64,000 nt of DNA from Calothrix sp. CSU_2_0 (GCA_012034595.1 JAAUPE010000005.1:1-64000), one strand, 5' to 3'; counted from the first letter of the stretch, positions 1 through 9,437 are shown. Notes: generated from the sequence alone by a model not told the origin. Made by a program: numbers and translations.

Positions 1-199
1 TTTAAACGGCTGTGCCAATATACTTCGCAAAGTAGCGAGAACACTAAACATTGATTTGGCTGAACTCGGTAAGGGGACTTTGACGACCCCAGTCAGGTTG
101 CGGATTTGGGATATTAGTAGGCGGGTTGACCGTACCATTGTAACCCAATCCAATTTACTTAGAACAGAATCCTCGCCTTTATAAGGCGGGGTTCGTCAA
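1..199 (+). mobile_element. Right end of an IS200/IS605-type element
   Basis: The tnpB stop codon lies inside a hairpin, CCTCGCC-TTTATAA-GGCGGGG (171-191), followed by TTCGTCAA. A subterminal hairpin plus a short ...TCAA end is the usual right end of cyanobacterial tnpB elements. I place the boundary near 199 by analogy. The left end is outside the window. Confidence 0.6.
2..184 (+). CDS. tnpB: TnpB-like RNA-guided nuclease/transposase accessory protein, C-terminal end (partial)
   Basis: An open frame enters from the window edge and ends at TAA; it is too short for the ORF track. It reads NGCANILRKVARTLNIDLAE and then a basic tail. This matches the extreme C-terminus of cyanobacterial IS200/IS605-family TnpB, where an Asp-x-Asn-Gly-x-x-Asn-Ile motif carries the last RuvC Asp. 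That Asp would lie just outside the window. TnpB is known to be an RNA-guided DNA nuclease whose guide RNA overlaps the 3' end of the gene and the element's right end. The rest of the gene is not visible, so I cannot say whether it is intact or whether a tnpA accompanies it. Confidence 0.75.
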   Translation, partial: LNGCANILRKVARTLNIDLAELGKGTLTTPVRLRIWDISRRVDRTIVTQSNLLRTESSPL

Positions 200-305
200 T
201 TAATTTAAATATTGCTCACAATTAGATATGATAAAAATCTGTATACTAAAAATACCTGTTTCCTGTTAGGGCACAAAATTATTGCGGCTAATCGAATTAT
301 ACGTG

Positions 306-322
306 AATCCCTGATAGGGATT
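306..322. repeat. Orphan palindrome resembling a cyanobacterial CRISPR-repeat core
   Basis: AATCCCT-GAT-AGGGATT is a perfect 7-bp stem with a 3-base loop, followed by GGAAT. It resembles the palindromic core of some cyanobacterial CRISPR repeats, but it occurs once with no spacers. It lies 14 bp upstream of a TATAAT-like box (336-341) ahead of the helicase gene, so an operator is equally possible. Confidence 0.3.
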
Positions 323-363
323 GGAATACTATACATATAATCTGGTCGTTTATTATATATTGA

Positions 364-3045
364 GTGAATTATCCTGCTCCTTCTTCACAAGTTGACCCTA
401 GCGTCATATTCCCGTTTGAACTCGACACATTCCAACTCGAAGCGATCGCATCTCTCAATGGCGGTTCTTCAGTAGTCGTTTGTGCCCCTACAGGTTCCGG
501 TAAAACCCTAATTGGCGAATATGCCATCTATCGCGCCCTCGCCAGGGGAAAGCGAGTATTCTATACTACACCGCTCAAAGCTCTCTCGAACCAAAAACTG
601 CGGGATTTCCGCGATAATTTTGGTTATGACCAAGTGGGACTTTTAACGGGTGACGCTTCGATTAACCGCGATGCACCAATCTTGGTGATGACTACGGAAA
701 TTTTCCGCAATATGCTCTATGGAACCCCCATCGGACAAGTTGGCATCTCGTTGGTCGATGTCGATGCGGTGGTACTTGATGAATGTCATTACATGAACGA
801 TCGCCAGCGCGGTACGGTATGGGAAGAGTCGATTATTTACTGTCCCCGTGAAGTTCAACTGGTTGCCCTCTCAGCAACGGTTGATAATAGCGACCAACTC
901 ACCGATTGGCTCAACCAAGTCCACGGACCCACCGATCTAATTTACTCCGATTTCCGTCCAGTGCCTCTGGAATTTCACTTTGGGAATACCAAGGGTTTAT
1001 TTCCTCTACTCAATGAGACAAATACCAAAATAAACTCTCGTTTGGTGCAAAATCGCAAACGCAAAGGTGAGGGGGATAAGGGTAGAGGTAGACCGGAAGC
1101 TCCCAGTATTAGCACCATTGTCAGCCAACTTCAGCAGCGCGATATGCTACCAGCAATTTACTTTATCTTCAGCCGTCGGGGTTGCGATAAAGCGGTGGTA
1201 GAAATGGGGGATATTTGGCTTGTCAATCCTGATGAAGCTTACCAGTTGCGGGTACAAATCGATGAATTTTTAACTCGCAACCCTGAAGCTGGTCGTTCCG
1301 GACAAATTGCCCCTTTGTATCGAGGGATTGCTGCACACCATGCAGGGATTCTCCCAGCTTGGAAAGCGTTGGTTGAAGAATTATTTCAACAAGGTTTAAT
1401 TAAGGTTGTTTTTGCAACCGAAACCCTGGCAGCAGGGATAAATATGCCAGCACGGACAACCGTAATTTCTAGCCTTTCCAAGCGTACCGATACGGGACAC
1501 CGCTTACTCAATGCTTCGGAATTCCTGCAAATGGCAGGACGTGCCGGAAGGAGGGGAATGGACGAGCAAGGGTATGTGGTGACTTTGCAAACTCCGTTTG
1601 AAGGTGCAAAGGAAGCGGCTTATTTGGCGACATCGAAGGCTGACCCGTTAGTTAGTCAGTTTACGCCAAGTTTTGGCATGGTTTTAAATTTGTTGCAAAC
1701 CCACACCCTCGAACAAGCGAAGGAACTGATTGAGCGCAGTTTTGGGCAATATTTGGCAAATTTCCACCTACGTCCGCAATACGAGCATGTGGAAGAGTTG
1801 CAGAAGATGTTGGGGGATACTCAGGCACAAATAGATGCAATTGACGAGAAGGACATCCAAACTTATGAAAAATTGCGACAGCGATTAAAATCCGAGCGTC
1901 AGTTATTAAAAACCCTGCAAGAGCAAGCACAGTCAACCCGACAAGAAGAGTTGGGGATGATGATTGGGTTTGCGATTACCGGGACTTTACTGAGCTTGAA
2001 AGGTAAAAATATTACTGTAGCAACACCAATTCCCGCAGTCTTGGTTGGGAAGTCTCAGGGTTCGGGAACATCTCCCTATTTGGTATGTTTGGGTCGGGAT
2101 AATCGTTGGTATGTGGCAACAACCGCAGATGTTGTTGATTTGTATGGTGAATTGCCACGTTTGGATTTATCCCCGAATCTACTTCCACCTACCTCCATGT
2201 CAATCAAACCCGGACAATCGCGACGGGGAGATGAAGAAACAAGTGCGATCGCAGCGCAAATTCCCGAATCAGAATTATCTACCTATTTAGCACCGGAAGT
2301 TTCCGAACAACTAGCCCGTGTCACCGCAGTGCAAGCGCAAATTGAAACACACCCATTACACCAAGCGGGGAATGTGGCTGTTGTGTTTAAGCGAAAAGCC
2401 CGTGCAGGCGAAATTGCTGGGGAACTTGCAGAATTGCAGGCTTATGTTGAGCAGCAATCGCAACGTTATTGGGGGGAGTTTGTAAATTTAATTGAGATTT
2501 TGCAGTACTTCCAATGTCTAGATAATTTGGTGCCGACGCAATTAGGGCAAATAGCAGCCGCAATTCGGGGTGAAAATGAATTATGGTTGGGTTTGGCACT
2601 ATCTAGCAGAGAACTCGATCATCTCGATCCCCATCATTTAAGTGCAGTTGTTGCTGCATTGGTTACGGAAACACCTCGTCCTGATAGCTTTGTCAAGTTT
2701 GATTTATCGAAAGAAGCTGATGACGCTTGGTCGAGGTTGCGAAATATTCGGCGATCGCTACTCAAGGTGCAGTATCGCCATGGTGTTGCCCTACCTGTGG
2801 GTTTGGAAAATCGCTATATTAATTTGACTGCTATTGTCGAACAATGGGCTTTGGGGGTGGAATGGGTCGAACTTTGCGAAAATACGAGTTTGGATGAGGG
2901 TGATGTGGTGCGAATTTTGCGTCGTACCCTCGATTTACTCTCGCAAATTCCCCACGTTCCTTACCTACCAGACGCTTTATATAAAAATGCCCGTCGGGCA
3001 ATGCAGTTAATCGATCGGTTTCCTGTTAATGAAGTGGTTGAATAG
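364..3045 (+). CDS. Ski2-like DEAD/DEAH-box RNA helicase
   Basis: This 893-residue superfamily 2 helicase starts at GTG, the first start in frame. The Walker A motif APTGSGKT is near residue 42, the DECH box (VVLDECHYMND) near 136, motif V (ATETLAAGINMPARTT) near 355 and motif VI (QMAGRAGRRG) near 385. A long helical C-terminal region follows. The order and length match the Ski2/Mtr4-like helicases found across cyanobacteria and plants, which unwind structured RNA for decay or maturation. A TATAAT-like box lies 23 bp upstream at 336-341 without a convincing -35. The gene stands alone, and a heptamer array begins at the base after its stop. The family call is firm; the exact RNA substrate is unknown. 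Confidence 0.92.
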   Translation: MNYPAPSSQVDPSVIFPFELDTFQLEAIASLNGGSSVVVCAPTGSGKTLIGEYAIYRALARGKRVFYTTPLKALSNQKLRDFRDNFGYDQVGLLTGDASINRDAPILVMTTEIFRNMLYGTPIGQVGISLVDVDAVVLDECHYMNDRQRGTVWEESIIYCPREVQLVALSATVDNSDQLTDWLNQVHGPTDLIYSDFRPVPLEFHFGNTKGLFPLLNETNTKINSRLVQNRKRKGEGDKGRGRPEAPSISTIVSQLQQRDMLPAIYFIFSRRGCDKAVVEMGDIWLVNPDEAYQLRVQIDEFLTRNPEAGRSGQIAPLYRGIAAHHAGILPAWKALVEELFQQGLIKVVFATETLAAGINMPARTTVISSLSKRTDTGHRLLNASEFLQMAGRAGRRGMDEQGYVVTLQTPFEGAKEAAYLATSKADPLVSQFTPSFGMVLNLLQTHTLEQAKELIERSFGQYLANFHLRPQYEHVEELQKMLGDTQAQIDAIDEKDIQTYEKLRQRLKSERQLLKTLQEQAQSTRQEELGMMIGFAITGTLLSLKGKNITVATPIPAVLVGKSQGSGTSPYLVCLGRDNRWYVATTADVVDLYGELPRLDLSPNLLPPTSMSIKPGQSRRGDEETSAIAAQIPESELSTYLAPEVSEQLARVTAVQAQIETHPLHQAGNVAVVFKRKARAGEIAGELAELQAYVEQQSQRYWGEFVNLIEILQYFQCLDNLVPTQLGQIAAAIRGENELWLGLALSSRELDHLDPHHLSAVVAALVTETPRPDSFVKFDLSKEADDAWSRLRNIRRSLLKVQYRHGVALPVGLENRYINLTAIVEQWALGVEWVELCENTSLDEGDVVRILRRTLDLLSQIPHVPYLPDALYKNARRAMQLIDRFPVNEVVE

Positions 3046-3080
3046 GGGGATTGGGGATTGGGGATTGGGCATTGGGGATT
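3046..3080 (+). repeat. Heptamer array: five GGGGATT/GGGCATT units
   Basis: Five exact 7-bp units (GGGGATT x3, GGGCATT, GGGGATT) begin at the first base after the helicase stop codon. They belong to the short tandemly repeated repetitive (STRR) class known from heterocystous cyanobacteria. Confidence 0.9.
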
Positions 3081-3238
3081 ATGTCTCTATTTATTGTTCT
3101 TATTTTTATTTTCTATGCGCTATGTCCGATGCGCCATGCCCAATTACAATACCGAAATAATACATTGAGGAGAGGATTGAGTTTAGATAGACCCTTTAGA
3201 ATGGATAAGTGTAGCTGAATCTTAATTAAAATTAATCT

Positions 3239-4324
3239 ATGTCATTTTTAGCGGCGATCGCAGTTTTAGCTGTTTTAATCCTGGTTCACGAAGCGGGACA
3301 TTTTATTGCAGCAAGGTCACAAGGTATTCATGTTAATCGCTTTTCGCTGGGTTTTGGTCCAGTGATTTGGAAGTATCAGGGTTCTGAAACTGAGTATGCT
3401 GTCCGTGCATTTCCATTGGGTGGTTTTGTCGGTTTCCCTGATGACGATCCAGACAGCAATATTCCTGCTGATGACCCAAATTTACTGCGTAACCGTCCAG
3501 TTTTAGACCGAGCAATTGTTATTAGTGCTGGTGTCATCGCTAATTTGATTTTTGCTTACCTGTTACTGGTGTTGCAACTGGGTATTATCGGTACACCGGA
3601 AATTCGGTACGAACCTGGTGCGATCGTGCAACCAGTGGATGAGCAATCTATTTCTTATCAAGCGGGAATCAGAAAGAATGACATTATTCTGGCTGCAAAT
3701 AACAAACAGCTTCCTGCGTCTCTCGATTCTCAGCGCATTTTGACAGAAGAAATTCAAAATCACCCCAATCAAGAAATACAATTACAAATTAAGCGACAAG
3801 AACAATTAATCGATGTAAAAGTTACGCCGAAAGCTGATAAAGATGGCAAGGGTGTAATCGGTATCGGTTTATCCGCTAATGGAAAACCCGTTTTGTCCCC
3901 TAATGGCAAACCTGTTTACCGACGCGATCGCAATATTTCTGAAATTTTTAGTATATCCGCAAATAAGTTTCAGCAAATAGTTGTGGGCACATTTGGCGGA
4001 TTTGGACAACTAATCACAAATTTTAGCGAAACTGCCGGACAGGTCGCCGGACCAGTCAAAATCGTCAAAATTGGCGCAAGCATAGCTCAAAATGATGCAG
4101 GCAATTTGTTCTTTTTTGGCGCGTTGATTAGTATCAATTTGGCTGTGATTAATATTTTGCCCCTACCAGCTTTGGATGGTGGACAATTAGCATTTTTGTT
4201 AATCGAAGGTTTGCGGGGTAAACCTTTACCAAACCGCATCCAAGAAGGTGTAATGCAAACTGGTTTAATGTTACTTTTGGGATTAGGAATTTTTCTGATT
4301 GTTAAAGAGGCGTTGTTTCAGTAA
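3239..4324 (+). CDS. rseP: RseP/site-2 family M50 zinc metalloprotease
   Basis: This 361-residue integral membrane protease has the zinc-binding HEAGH motif at residues 17-21 inside the first membrane segment. A PDZ domain lies around residues 125-200 (GIRKNDIILAANNKQLP). The third metal ligand sits in LPLPALDGGQ near residue 310 in a late membrane segment. These are the defining parts of RseP (YaeL), which cuts membrane-anchored proteins within the bilayer. Its cyanobacterial substrates are not evident from the neighbours. It lies 35 bp upstream of nth on the same strand, so the two may be cotranscribed. No strong Shine-Dalgarno precedes the ATG. Confidence 0.93.
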   Translation: MSFLAAIAVLAVLILVHEAGHFIAARSQGIHVNRFSLGFGPVIWKYQGSETEYAVRAFPLGGFVGFPDDDPDSNIPADDPNLLRNRPVLDRAIVISAGVIANLIFAYLLLVLQLGIIGTPEIRYEPGAIVQPVDEQSISYQAGIRKNDIILAANNKQLPASLDSQRILTEEIQNHPNQEIQLQIKRQEQLIDVKVTPKADKDGKGVIGIGLSANGKPVLSPNGKPVYRRDRNISEIFSISANKFQQIVVGTFGGFGQLITNFSETAGQVAGPVKIVKIGASIAQNDAGNLFFFGALISINLAVINILPLPALDGGQLAFLLIEGLRGKPLPNRIQEGVMQTGLMLLLGLGIFLIVKEALFQ

Positions 4325-4359
4325 GCTACTCTAAGAAGCTACTTTTATAAGCGATCGCA

Positions 4360-5028
4360 GTGACCATTACCCGCACAAGATCATCACATAAATCATCTAA
4401 TAAACAAAGAGCGCTCGAAGTTCTCGTGCGTCTTAAACGGTTTTATCCGGATGCTACTTGCTCTTTAGATTATTCCACCACCGTTCAATTGCTGGTAGCA
4501 ACAATTCTTTCCGCCCAATGTACGGATGAGCGGGTGAATAAAGTAACACCAGCCTTATTCGCACGTTTTCCAGATGCACCGAGTATGGCAAATGCAGATT
4601 TGGCAGAAATCATGGAATTGGTGCGGACAACTGGCTTTTATCGCAATAAAGCGAAGAATATCCAAGGTGCTTGCAGAATGATTGTCCAAGATTTCGGTGG
4701 TCAAGTTCCAAATCGCATGGATGATTTATTAAAGTTGCCTGGAGTCGCCAGAAAAACGGCTAATGTTGTGCTGGCACATGCTTATGGAATCAACGCAGGT
4801 GTAACGGTTGATACTCATGTTAAGCGTTTGAGTAATCGTCTAGGGTTTACCGAACATGAAGATCCTATCCGCATCGAGCGGGATTTGATGAAATTGTTAC
4901 CACAAGCTGACTGGGAAAATTGGTCAATTCGTCTGATTTATCACGGTAGGGCTGTTTGTAAAGCCAGAAATCCCAGTTGCGATCGCTGCGAGTTTGCCGA
5001 TTTATGTCCATCGAATGGTCTAGGATAG
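4360..5028 (+). CDS. nth: Endonuclease III
   Basis: This 222-residue DNA glycosylase/AP lyase acts in base excision repair of oxidised pyrimidines. The helix-hairpin-helix LPGVARKTANVV near residue 126 carries the catalytic Lys, and VDTHVKR near residue 149 carries the catalytic Asp. The C-terminus holds the four-cysteine [4Fe-4S] loop, C-x6-C-x2-C-x5-C (CKARNPSCDRCEFADLC). The start is a GTG that directly abuts a HIP1 site (GCGATCGCAGTG), and no closer ATG fits the family N-terminus. It follows rseP by 35 bp, and heptamer repeats begin right after the stop. Confidence 0.94.
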   Translation: MTITRTRSSHKSSNKQRALEVLVRLKRFYPDATCSLDYSTTVQLLVATILSAQCTDERVNKVTPALFARFPDAPSMANADLAEIMELVRTTGFYRNKAKNIQGACRMIVQDFGGQVPNRMDDLLKLPGVARKTANVVLAHAYGINAGVTVDTHVKRLSNRLGFTEHEDPIRIERDLMKLLPQADWENWSIRLIYHGRAVCKARNPSCDRCEFADLCPSNGLG

Positions 5029-5055
5029 GGGGTTGGGCATTGGGCATTGGGAATA
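5029..5055 (+). repeat. Heptamer array after nth (GGGCATT type)
   Basis: GGGGGTT-GGGCATT-GGGCATT-GGGAAT starts at the base following the nth stop codon, the same arrangement as after the helicase gene. Confidence 0.85.
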
Positions 5056-5668
5056 AAAAATACTCTTATTTTGTTCCCCTTGCCTTGCTCTTAAGGGGGA
5101 ATGCTACTAAGTTAAGACACAGATCAATCCTTAACCTGGAGACTGGGAAGCATTCCTTGGAGGTTCTACCTAGTCTGTTGACGGTTATACAAATTTGAAA
5201 AAACAACGCGACAGATAGATATTTGTAGAGACGTAGGAGTGCTAAGTCTCTACCGTTGAATGTGTTGCAATCATTATTTGAATTGGTATTAAATTTTCAT
5301 GCAATATTCAGTCACATGACTTGTTCCTTATTTCTGGCAAGGAATACAAAGTTGGAACCAGTTATTATCAAGAGGCAGAGTTCTTCTGTCAGTACAATTC
5401 GCAATACTCGCTGTCGCGAGAAGCAAGCTACGCAATTCGCAATTAATGTCCACGGATGTAGCTTGCTTCCCCGTAGGGGTATCCGGGGGCTTGTAGTTTA
5501 CTTCTCGCTCTGCGAGTACAATAGCATTGTTCCTAATTTATCCATACATAAATAAATTCAGGGGCTTGTACCATCAAGGAATAATTGGTCAACAGCCTAG
5601 ATCGAGGGGGGTAATTACGAAATATTGGGGGAAAACAGATTTGTGCGTACATTGCACATTTATACTAT
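5056..5668. other. Non-coding stretch with palindromic dispersed repeats
   Basis: No credible gene. The ORF at 5256-5555 is repeat sequence without domain-like composition. Around 5405-5520 there are REP-like words such as TCGCTGTCGCGAGAAGCAAG, CCCCGTAGGGG and CTCGCTCTGCGAG, typical of dispersed cyanobacterial intergenic repeats. I see no tRNA or other RNA gene. Confidence 0.6.
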
Positions 5669-6329
5669 CTAAGCGACACCCGTAAATAATTCACTAAATC
5701 CCTTAACAGGAATCTCCGACTTCGCGACTATCTCCACAATTTTATTACGTGAAGATGATTCCGTGAGCGCCTCAACACAAACTTGGGCGACTTTTTGTCG
5801 AGGAATGCTACCCTCAAACAAAGTATCAGCACTTTGCATCACAATTGAATCCGAGTTATCTTCATTTTTCAACCCACCAGGACGGACAATAGTATAAGTT
5901 AGTCCACTATTCTGGATATATTCCTCAGCTTTCTTTTTCCAAACCAAAAATCAGCCAAAATAGGTTGAGAGGGTGGAACAACTGTGAAGTACACAACGAG
6001 GAAACAAAGACAAAGTGTTCAATTCCTTTTGCTTTGGCTACATCCACCAGATTTTTTGAACCTTCAAAATCTACTTTATAAGGTCCAGTGGGGTCAAAAC
6101 TCGGTTTCGCACCTGTTGCACATAGTAGTACAGTACTATCTCCGATTGCGGCTGCGAGTTCTGCGGGTTGCAAAACATCTCCTTGTACCAACTCGGCACT
6201 ACTAGGAAGAATATCTCTAGCTTTGTCGATATCACGGACAAGCGCACGAACTGGAATATTACGCTTGGTTAGTTCTTCTACGATACGACGACCCGTTTCT
6301 CCTGTTGCACCTGCTACAAAAGCTTTCAT
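5669..6329 (-). pseudogene. NAD(P)-binding SDR (NmrA-like, atypical SDR5 type), frameshifted
   Basis: Two overlapping reverse ORFs are halves of one roughly 219-residue protein. The first (start 6329) carries the Rossmann motif GATGETGRR at residues 7-15 and ends LFWLIFGLEKES. The second continues in another frame as VWKKKAEEYIQNSGLTYTIV. Removing one base from the A5 run at 5946-5950 joins them as ...LFWLILVWKKKAEEY, which is how the family reads as I remember it. The protein belongs to the small NmrA-like reductases/epimerases common in cyanobacteria and plastids; its substrate is unknown. A one-base insertion in a homopolymer may be a sequencing error, in which case the gene is intact. Confidence 0.85.
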
Positions 6330-6385
6330 TGTAAACGCTATCCTAAGAAATTAGTAATTATGGCTAAAAAAAGTAGTTTTTATCC

Positions 6386-6471
6386 CCGAAGTTTGCTAGA
6401 AAGAACATCTCCCTAGCAACTTCTCTCTCCGAAGTTTGCTAGAAAGAACATCTCCCTAGCAACTTCTCTCT
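6386..6471. repeat. 43-bp tandem duplication, each unit a hairpin
   Basis: Two exact head-to-tail copies of a 43-bp unit occupy 6386-6428 and 6429-6471. Each contains GAAGTTTGCTAG ... CTAGCAACTTC, an inverted repeat with one bulged T and a 13-base loop. The array sits in the 324-bp divergent spacer between the SDR gene and the DUF1997 gene. No other feature is seen in that spacer. Confidence 0.9.
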
Positions 6472-6653
6472 GATAAACTGTTGAACTCGACGAAAGAATA
6501 TGTGCTAATTGGTTCTGTTTATCTTATGGATTAGATGAAGTTTATTACATAATTTTAAGGTTTCTGTGAAAATAAGAAATTAACACGAAAAATTACCTCC
6601 AGCCTGGGAATTATTTAACTAAGGGAAAAGAAAAAGATACAGGAACGCACTTT

Positions 6654-7331
6654 ATGCTATCAAGAGACCAGGAGTATCAAGCATTTGAAACCAACGAGCA
6701 GATTGTGTCTGTCACTTCCAGCCTTATAAACGCTGAAGATGTAATTCCAGACGCAAAATTGGCAACACCAGCAAAATTCTACGGACATTATAGCGATCGC
6801 ATGGACATGTACGCGCCCGCTAGTACAGTCGCAAAATACTTAGATAGCCATAATGAATGGTTTGGACGTTGTGCTGAACCAATGAAAGTACAGCCGTTGG
6901 GTCAAAATGGTTATGCTTTGGTAATTGGTAAGTTTGGTTCGTTTAATTATGAAGTCGAACCGAAAATCGGTTTAGAACTTTTACCGCCAGAAGAAGGCGT
7001 GTATCGCATTCGCACAATTCCCATTCCCAACTACACACCACCTGGATACGATGTAGATTATCGTGCCCGAATGCAATTAGTCGAGAACCTTTCGGGAGAT
7101 TTTTCGAGCGGTTCTAGTCATGTCACAGGAGTCGAATGGGAACTAGACTTAATCGTTTACATTCACTTCCCCAAATTTATCCACCGCTTACCCCAGTCTC
7201 TGATTCAAAATACTGGAGACAAATTGCTCAATCAGATTGTCCGTCAAGTTTCTCGTCGTTTAACACGCAAAGTTCAAGAAAATTTTCATCAGTCTATAGG
7301 CATAAATTTACCCAAAAAAGATAATTTTTAA
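6654..7331 (+). CDS. DUF1997 family protein
   Basis: A 225-residue soluble protein with no signal peptide or membrane segment. The body (KFYGHYSDRMDMYAPASTVA onward, then GYALVIGKFGSFNYEVEPKI) matches the DUF1997 family, which is almost confined to cyanobacteria and plastids and whose function is unknown to me. The N-terminal 50 residues are low in conserved features. The start ATG follows GAACGCACTTT without a strong Shine-Dalgarno. It is monocistronic; a heptamer array starts one base after its stop. Confidence 0.8.
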   Translation: MLSRDQEYQAFETNEQIVSVTSSLINAEDVIPDAKLATPAKFYGHYSDRMDMYAPASTVAKYLDSHNEWFGRCAEPMKVQPLGQNGYALVIGKFGSFNYEVEPKIGLELLPPEEGVYRIRTIPIPNYTPPGYDVDYRARMQLVENLSGDFSSGSSHVTGVEWELDLIVYIHFPKFIHRLPQSLIQNTGDKLLNQIVRQVSRRLTRKVQENFHQSIGINLPKKDNF

Positions 7332-7332
7332 T

Positions 7333-7394
7333 GGGGATTGGGCAATGGGGATTGGGCATTGGGCATTGGGCATTGGGCATTGGGCATTGGGGAA
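7333..7394 (+). repeat. Heptamer array after the DUF1997 gene
   Basis: About eight units (GGGGATT, GGGCAAT, GGGGATT, then GGGCATT repeated) begin one base after the stop and fill the space to the convergent DUF4079 gene. Confidence 0.88.
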
Positions 7395-7419
7395 TTAACC
7401 ACCAATTGCCCATTAAGCA

Positions 7420-7884
7420 CTAAGCATTACTTAAGATTTTTTGAACGATTTGTACGCCAGTTATAGCCTGCCAGGTGAATAAACCCAATAGCGTAAAATT
7501 AAGCAGAATGTGGGTCATCCGTGCCCAATTTGCGCCTTTTTGCATGTATGGGGAAAGTGCAGCCGAAAGCGCGATCGCAATTGTCATTCCCAATCCAGCC
7601 AAAAGGTGGGGACCAACAAATAATTTGCCGTTATTAATATATGTGACAGCCATGCCTCCAACCGAACCAGTCACCATCAAACCTAAAAGTATTGAACCGA
7701 TTTGGTAATGGCGAACGTTATAACGTCCCTTAATTAATTCTTTCTTCTCTTCTCCTTGAGCGCTGCGAGTGCGCTGGACTTGTAAACCCAGATAAGCTGC
7801 GTACAGCGAAACTGCTAATAAAGCCCACATCATTACCGGGTGCAAAAAGTTTAACCAGTACTTAATCGATGGTGATAGTTCCAT
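7420..7884 (-). CDS. DUF4079 family membrane protein
   Basis: A 154-residue protein with four predicted membrane helices, near residues 13-32, 64-85, 91-112 and 123-146. It opens with LHPVMMWALLAVSLYAAYLG and carries the family's W-G/A-Y-x-G-x-Q pattern before a charged loop with KELIKGRYNVRHYQIG. DUF4079 proteins are conserved cyanobacterial and plastid membrane proteins without an assigned role that I know of. A second member lies at 56952-57428. It is transcribed toward the DUF1997 gene and divergently from the ankyrin gene. Confidence 0.8.
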   Translation of the reverse strand: MELSPSIKYWLNFLHPVMMWALLAVSLYAAYLGLQVQRTRSAQGEEKKELIKGRYNVRHYQIGSILLGLMVTGSVGGMAVTYINNGKLFVGPHLLAGLGMTIAIALSAALSPYMQKGANWARMTHILLNFTLLGLFTWQAITGVQIVQKILSNA

Positions 7885-8009
7885 AATTACCGTGTTCTCC
7901 CCTAATCTTAAATCTTAATAAAAATTAGCATAACTTTTTTTACATAATTCATTTTTACAAAATCTCAGGATGTTTTTGTCACCATGTCTTGAGAAAATGG
8001 GTAAGAGGT

Positions 8010-8122
8010 AAGAGTTAGGAGTTAGGAGTTAGGAGTGTTCCTAATACCCAATTCCCCATCCCCAATTCCCAATGCCCAATCCCCCATCCCCAATGCCCAA
8101 TTCCCCAATTCCCCATCCTCCA
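8010..8122 (+). repeat. Two heptamer arrays in front of the ankyrin gene
   Basis: AGTTAGG units (about 8010-8036) are followed by C-rich CCCAATT/CCCCATC units up to the likely start codon. The ORF track translates the second array as [17 protein letters not shown], an artefact of the repeat lacking stops. Confidence 0.85.
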
Positions 8123-9397
8123 ATGACTAAAGACATGTTGCTGCTGTTGGCAGCGCAAAGTGGCGATATTAAGAAAGTTCAAATGCTCTTAGCTGCTGGA
8201 GCATCGGCAGATATTTACGATCGCAGTGGTACAACAGCGTTGATGTATGCTGCGAATTACGGGTATGTAGAAGTAGTGCGATCGCTCCTCAAAGCAGGTG
8301 CAAATATCAACTTACAACGACAGCAGTATGGTTTAACAGCTTTGATGCTAGCAGCCGCAGCGAATCAGTTGGATGTTGTCAAATTTTTGATTAACCAAGA
8401 TGCCAATATTAACGCCACTAACGAAGATGGCAGTACGGCATTAATGGCGGCAACCCTCAAAGGACACACAGAAGTAGTAAGAGCGCTTCTAGCAGCAGGT
8501 GCAGATACAAATATTCAGGATAATGACGGTGATACAGCGCTATATTTAGCTGTCAAGCAGGGACGCAGCGATATTGTGAAATTTTTAGTCCAAGCAGGTG
8601 TAGAAATAAATTCCCAAGATGAAGAGGGGGAAAGCGCCTTAATGCTAGCAGCTGACCTGGGACATATTGAAATTACACAGGTATTGCTAGGGGCAGGAGC
8701 AGATATAAAACAGCAAAATCAAGATGGTAGTACGGCATTACTAGCAGCCGTAGCCGCCGGAAATAGCGCCATTTCATCACTACTACTCGCTCATGGTGCA
8801 AATATAAATCACCAAGACAAAGATGGTGAAACAGCATTACACCTTGCCGTAGTCGAAGGATATGTCGATGTTACCGAAGTACTTTTAAATCGAGATGCTA
8901 ATGTCCATATCAGAAATAATCTTGGCGATACACCATTATTAGTTGCAGCTTTACAAGGACATACCCAAATCGTTGAAGCATTATTGCGAAGAAATGCTGA
9001 TGTCAATATTAGTAATCTCGCAGAAACACCTTTAACACTTGCCATGTCTCAAGGGCATCTCGACACAGCACAAGTATTATTAGAGTCAGGTGCAAACCCC
9101 AATAGTAAAAACGCAAAGGGTAAAACAGTCTTATTACAAGCAACAGAACGCAATTACACCAACATTATTCAACATTTAATTACCAAAGGAGCCGATATCA
9201 ATTTTCAAGATACAGCAGGGGCAACAGCATTAATGTGGGCAGCATCACGGGGAAACAGCGAAGCAGTGCAAATTCTTATTAAAGCGGGTGCAAACCTAAA
9301 TCTCAAGAATCAAGGTGGATATACGGCGTTAATGTTAGCAGAATTTAATAATTATCCAGATGTAATAAAAATTTTAAAAGCAGTTGGAGGGGAATAG
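8123..9397 (+). CDS. Ankyrin-repeat protein
   Basis: I start this at ATG 8123 ([15 protein letters not shown]), giving about 424 residues. The upstream 17 codons of the ORF are translated heptamer repeat. The whole protein is made of about twelve 33-residue ankyrin repeats with the consensus DGxTALMxAAxxGHxEVVxxLLxAGAxxNxQ. There is no signal peptide, membrane segment or enzymatic domain, so it is probably a cytoplasmic protein-binding scaffold. The partner cannot be told from the neighbours. Near-identical repeats are not seen at the DNA level, which argues for an old, stable array. Confidence 0.93.
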   Translation: MTKDMLLLLAAQSGDIKKVQMLLAAGASADIYDRSGTTALMYAANYGYVEVVRSLLKAGANINLQRQQYGLTALMLAAAANQLDVVKFLINQDANINATNEDGSTALMAATLKGHTEVVRALLAAGADTNIQDNDGDTALYLAVKQGRSDIVKFLVQAGVEINSQDEEGESALMLAADLGHIEITQVLLGAGADIKQQNQDGSTALLAAVAAGNSAISSLLLAHGANINHQDKDGETALHLAVVEGYVDVTEVLLNRDANVHIRNNLGDTPLLVAALQGHTQIVEALLRRNADVNISNLAETPLTLAMSQGHLDTAQVLLESGANPNSKNAKGKTVLLQATERNYTNIIQHLITKGADINFQDTAGATALMWAASRGNSEAVQILIKAGANLNLKNQGGYTALMLAEFNNYPDVIKILKAVGGE

Positions 9398-9437
9398 ATG
9401 GAGACGACCCATCGGAGGTCGTCTGTACAAAAGAGAA

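Noticed and set aside
306-322. CRISPR array
   Set aside because: Only one repeat-like palindrome is present, with no spacers or cas genes in the window.
5256-5555. 99-codon ORF
   Set aside because: It overlaps dispersed palindromic repeats and has no protein-like pattern.
8072-8122. N-terminal extension [17 protein letters not shown] of the ankyrin ORF
   Set aside because: It is translated heptamer repeat; the ankyrin protein most likely starts at ATG 8123.
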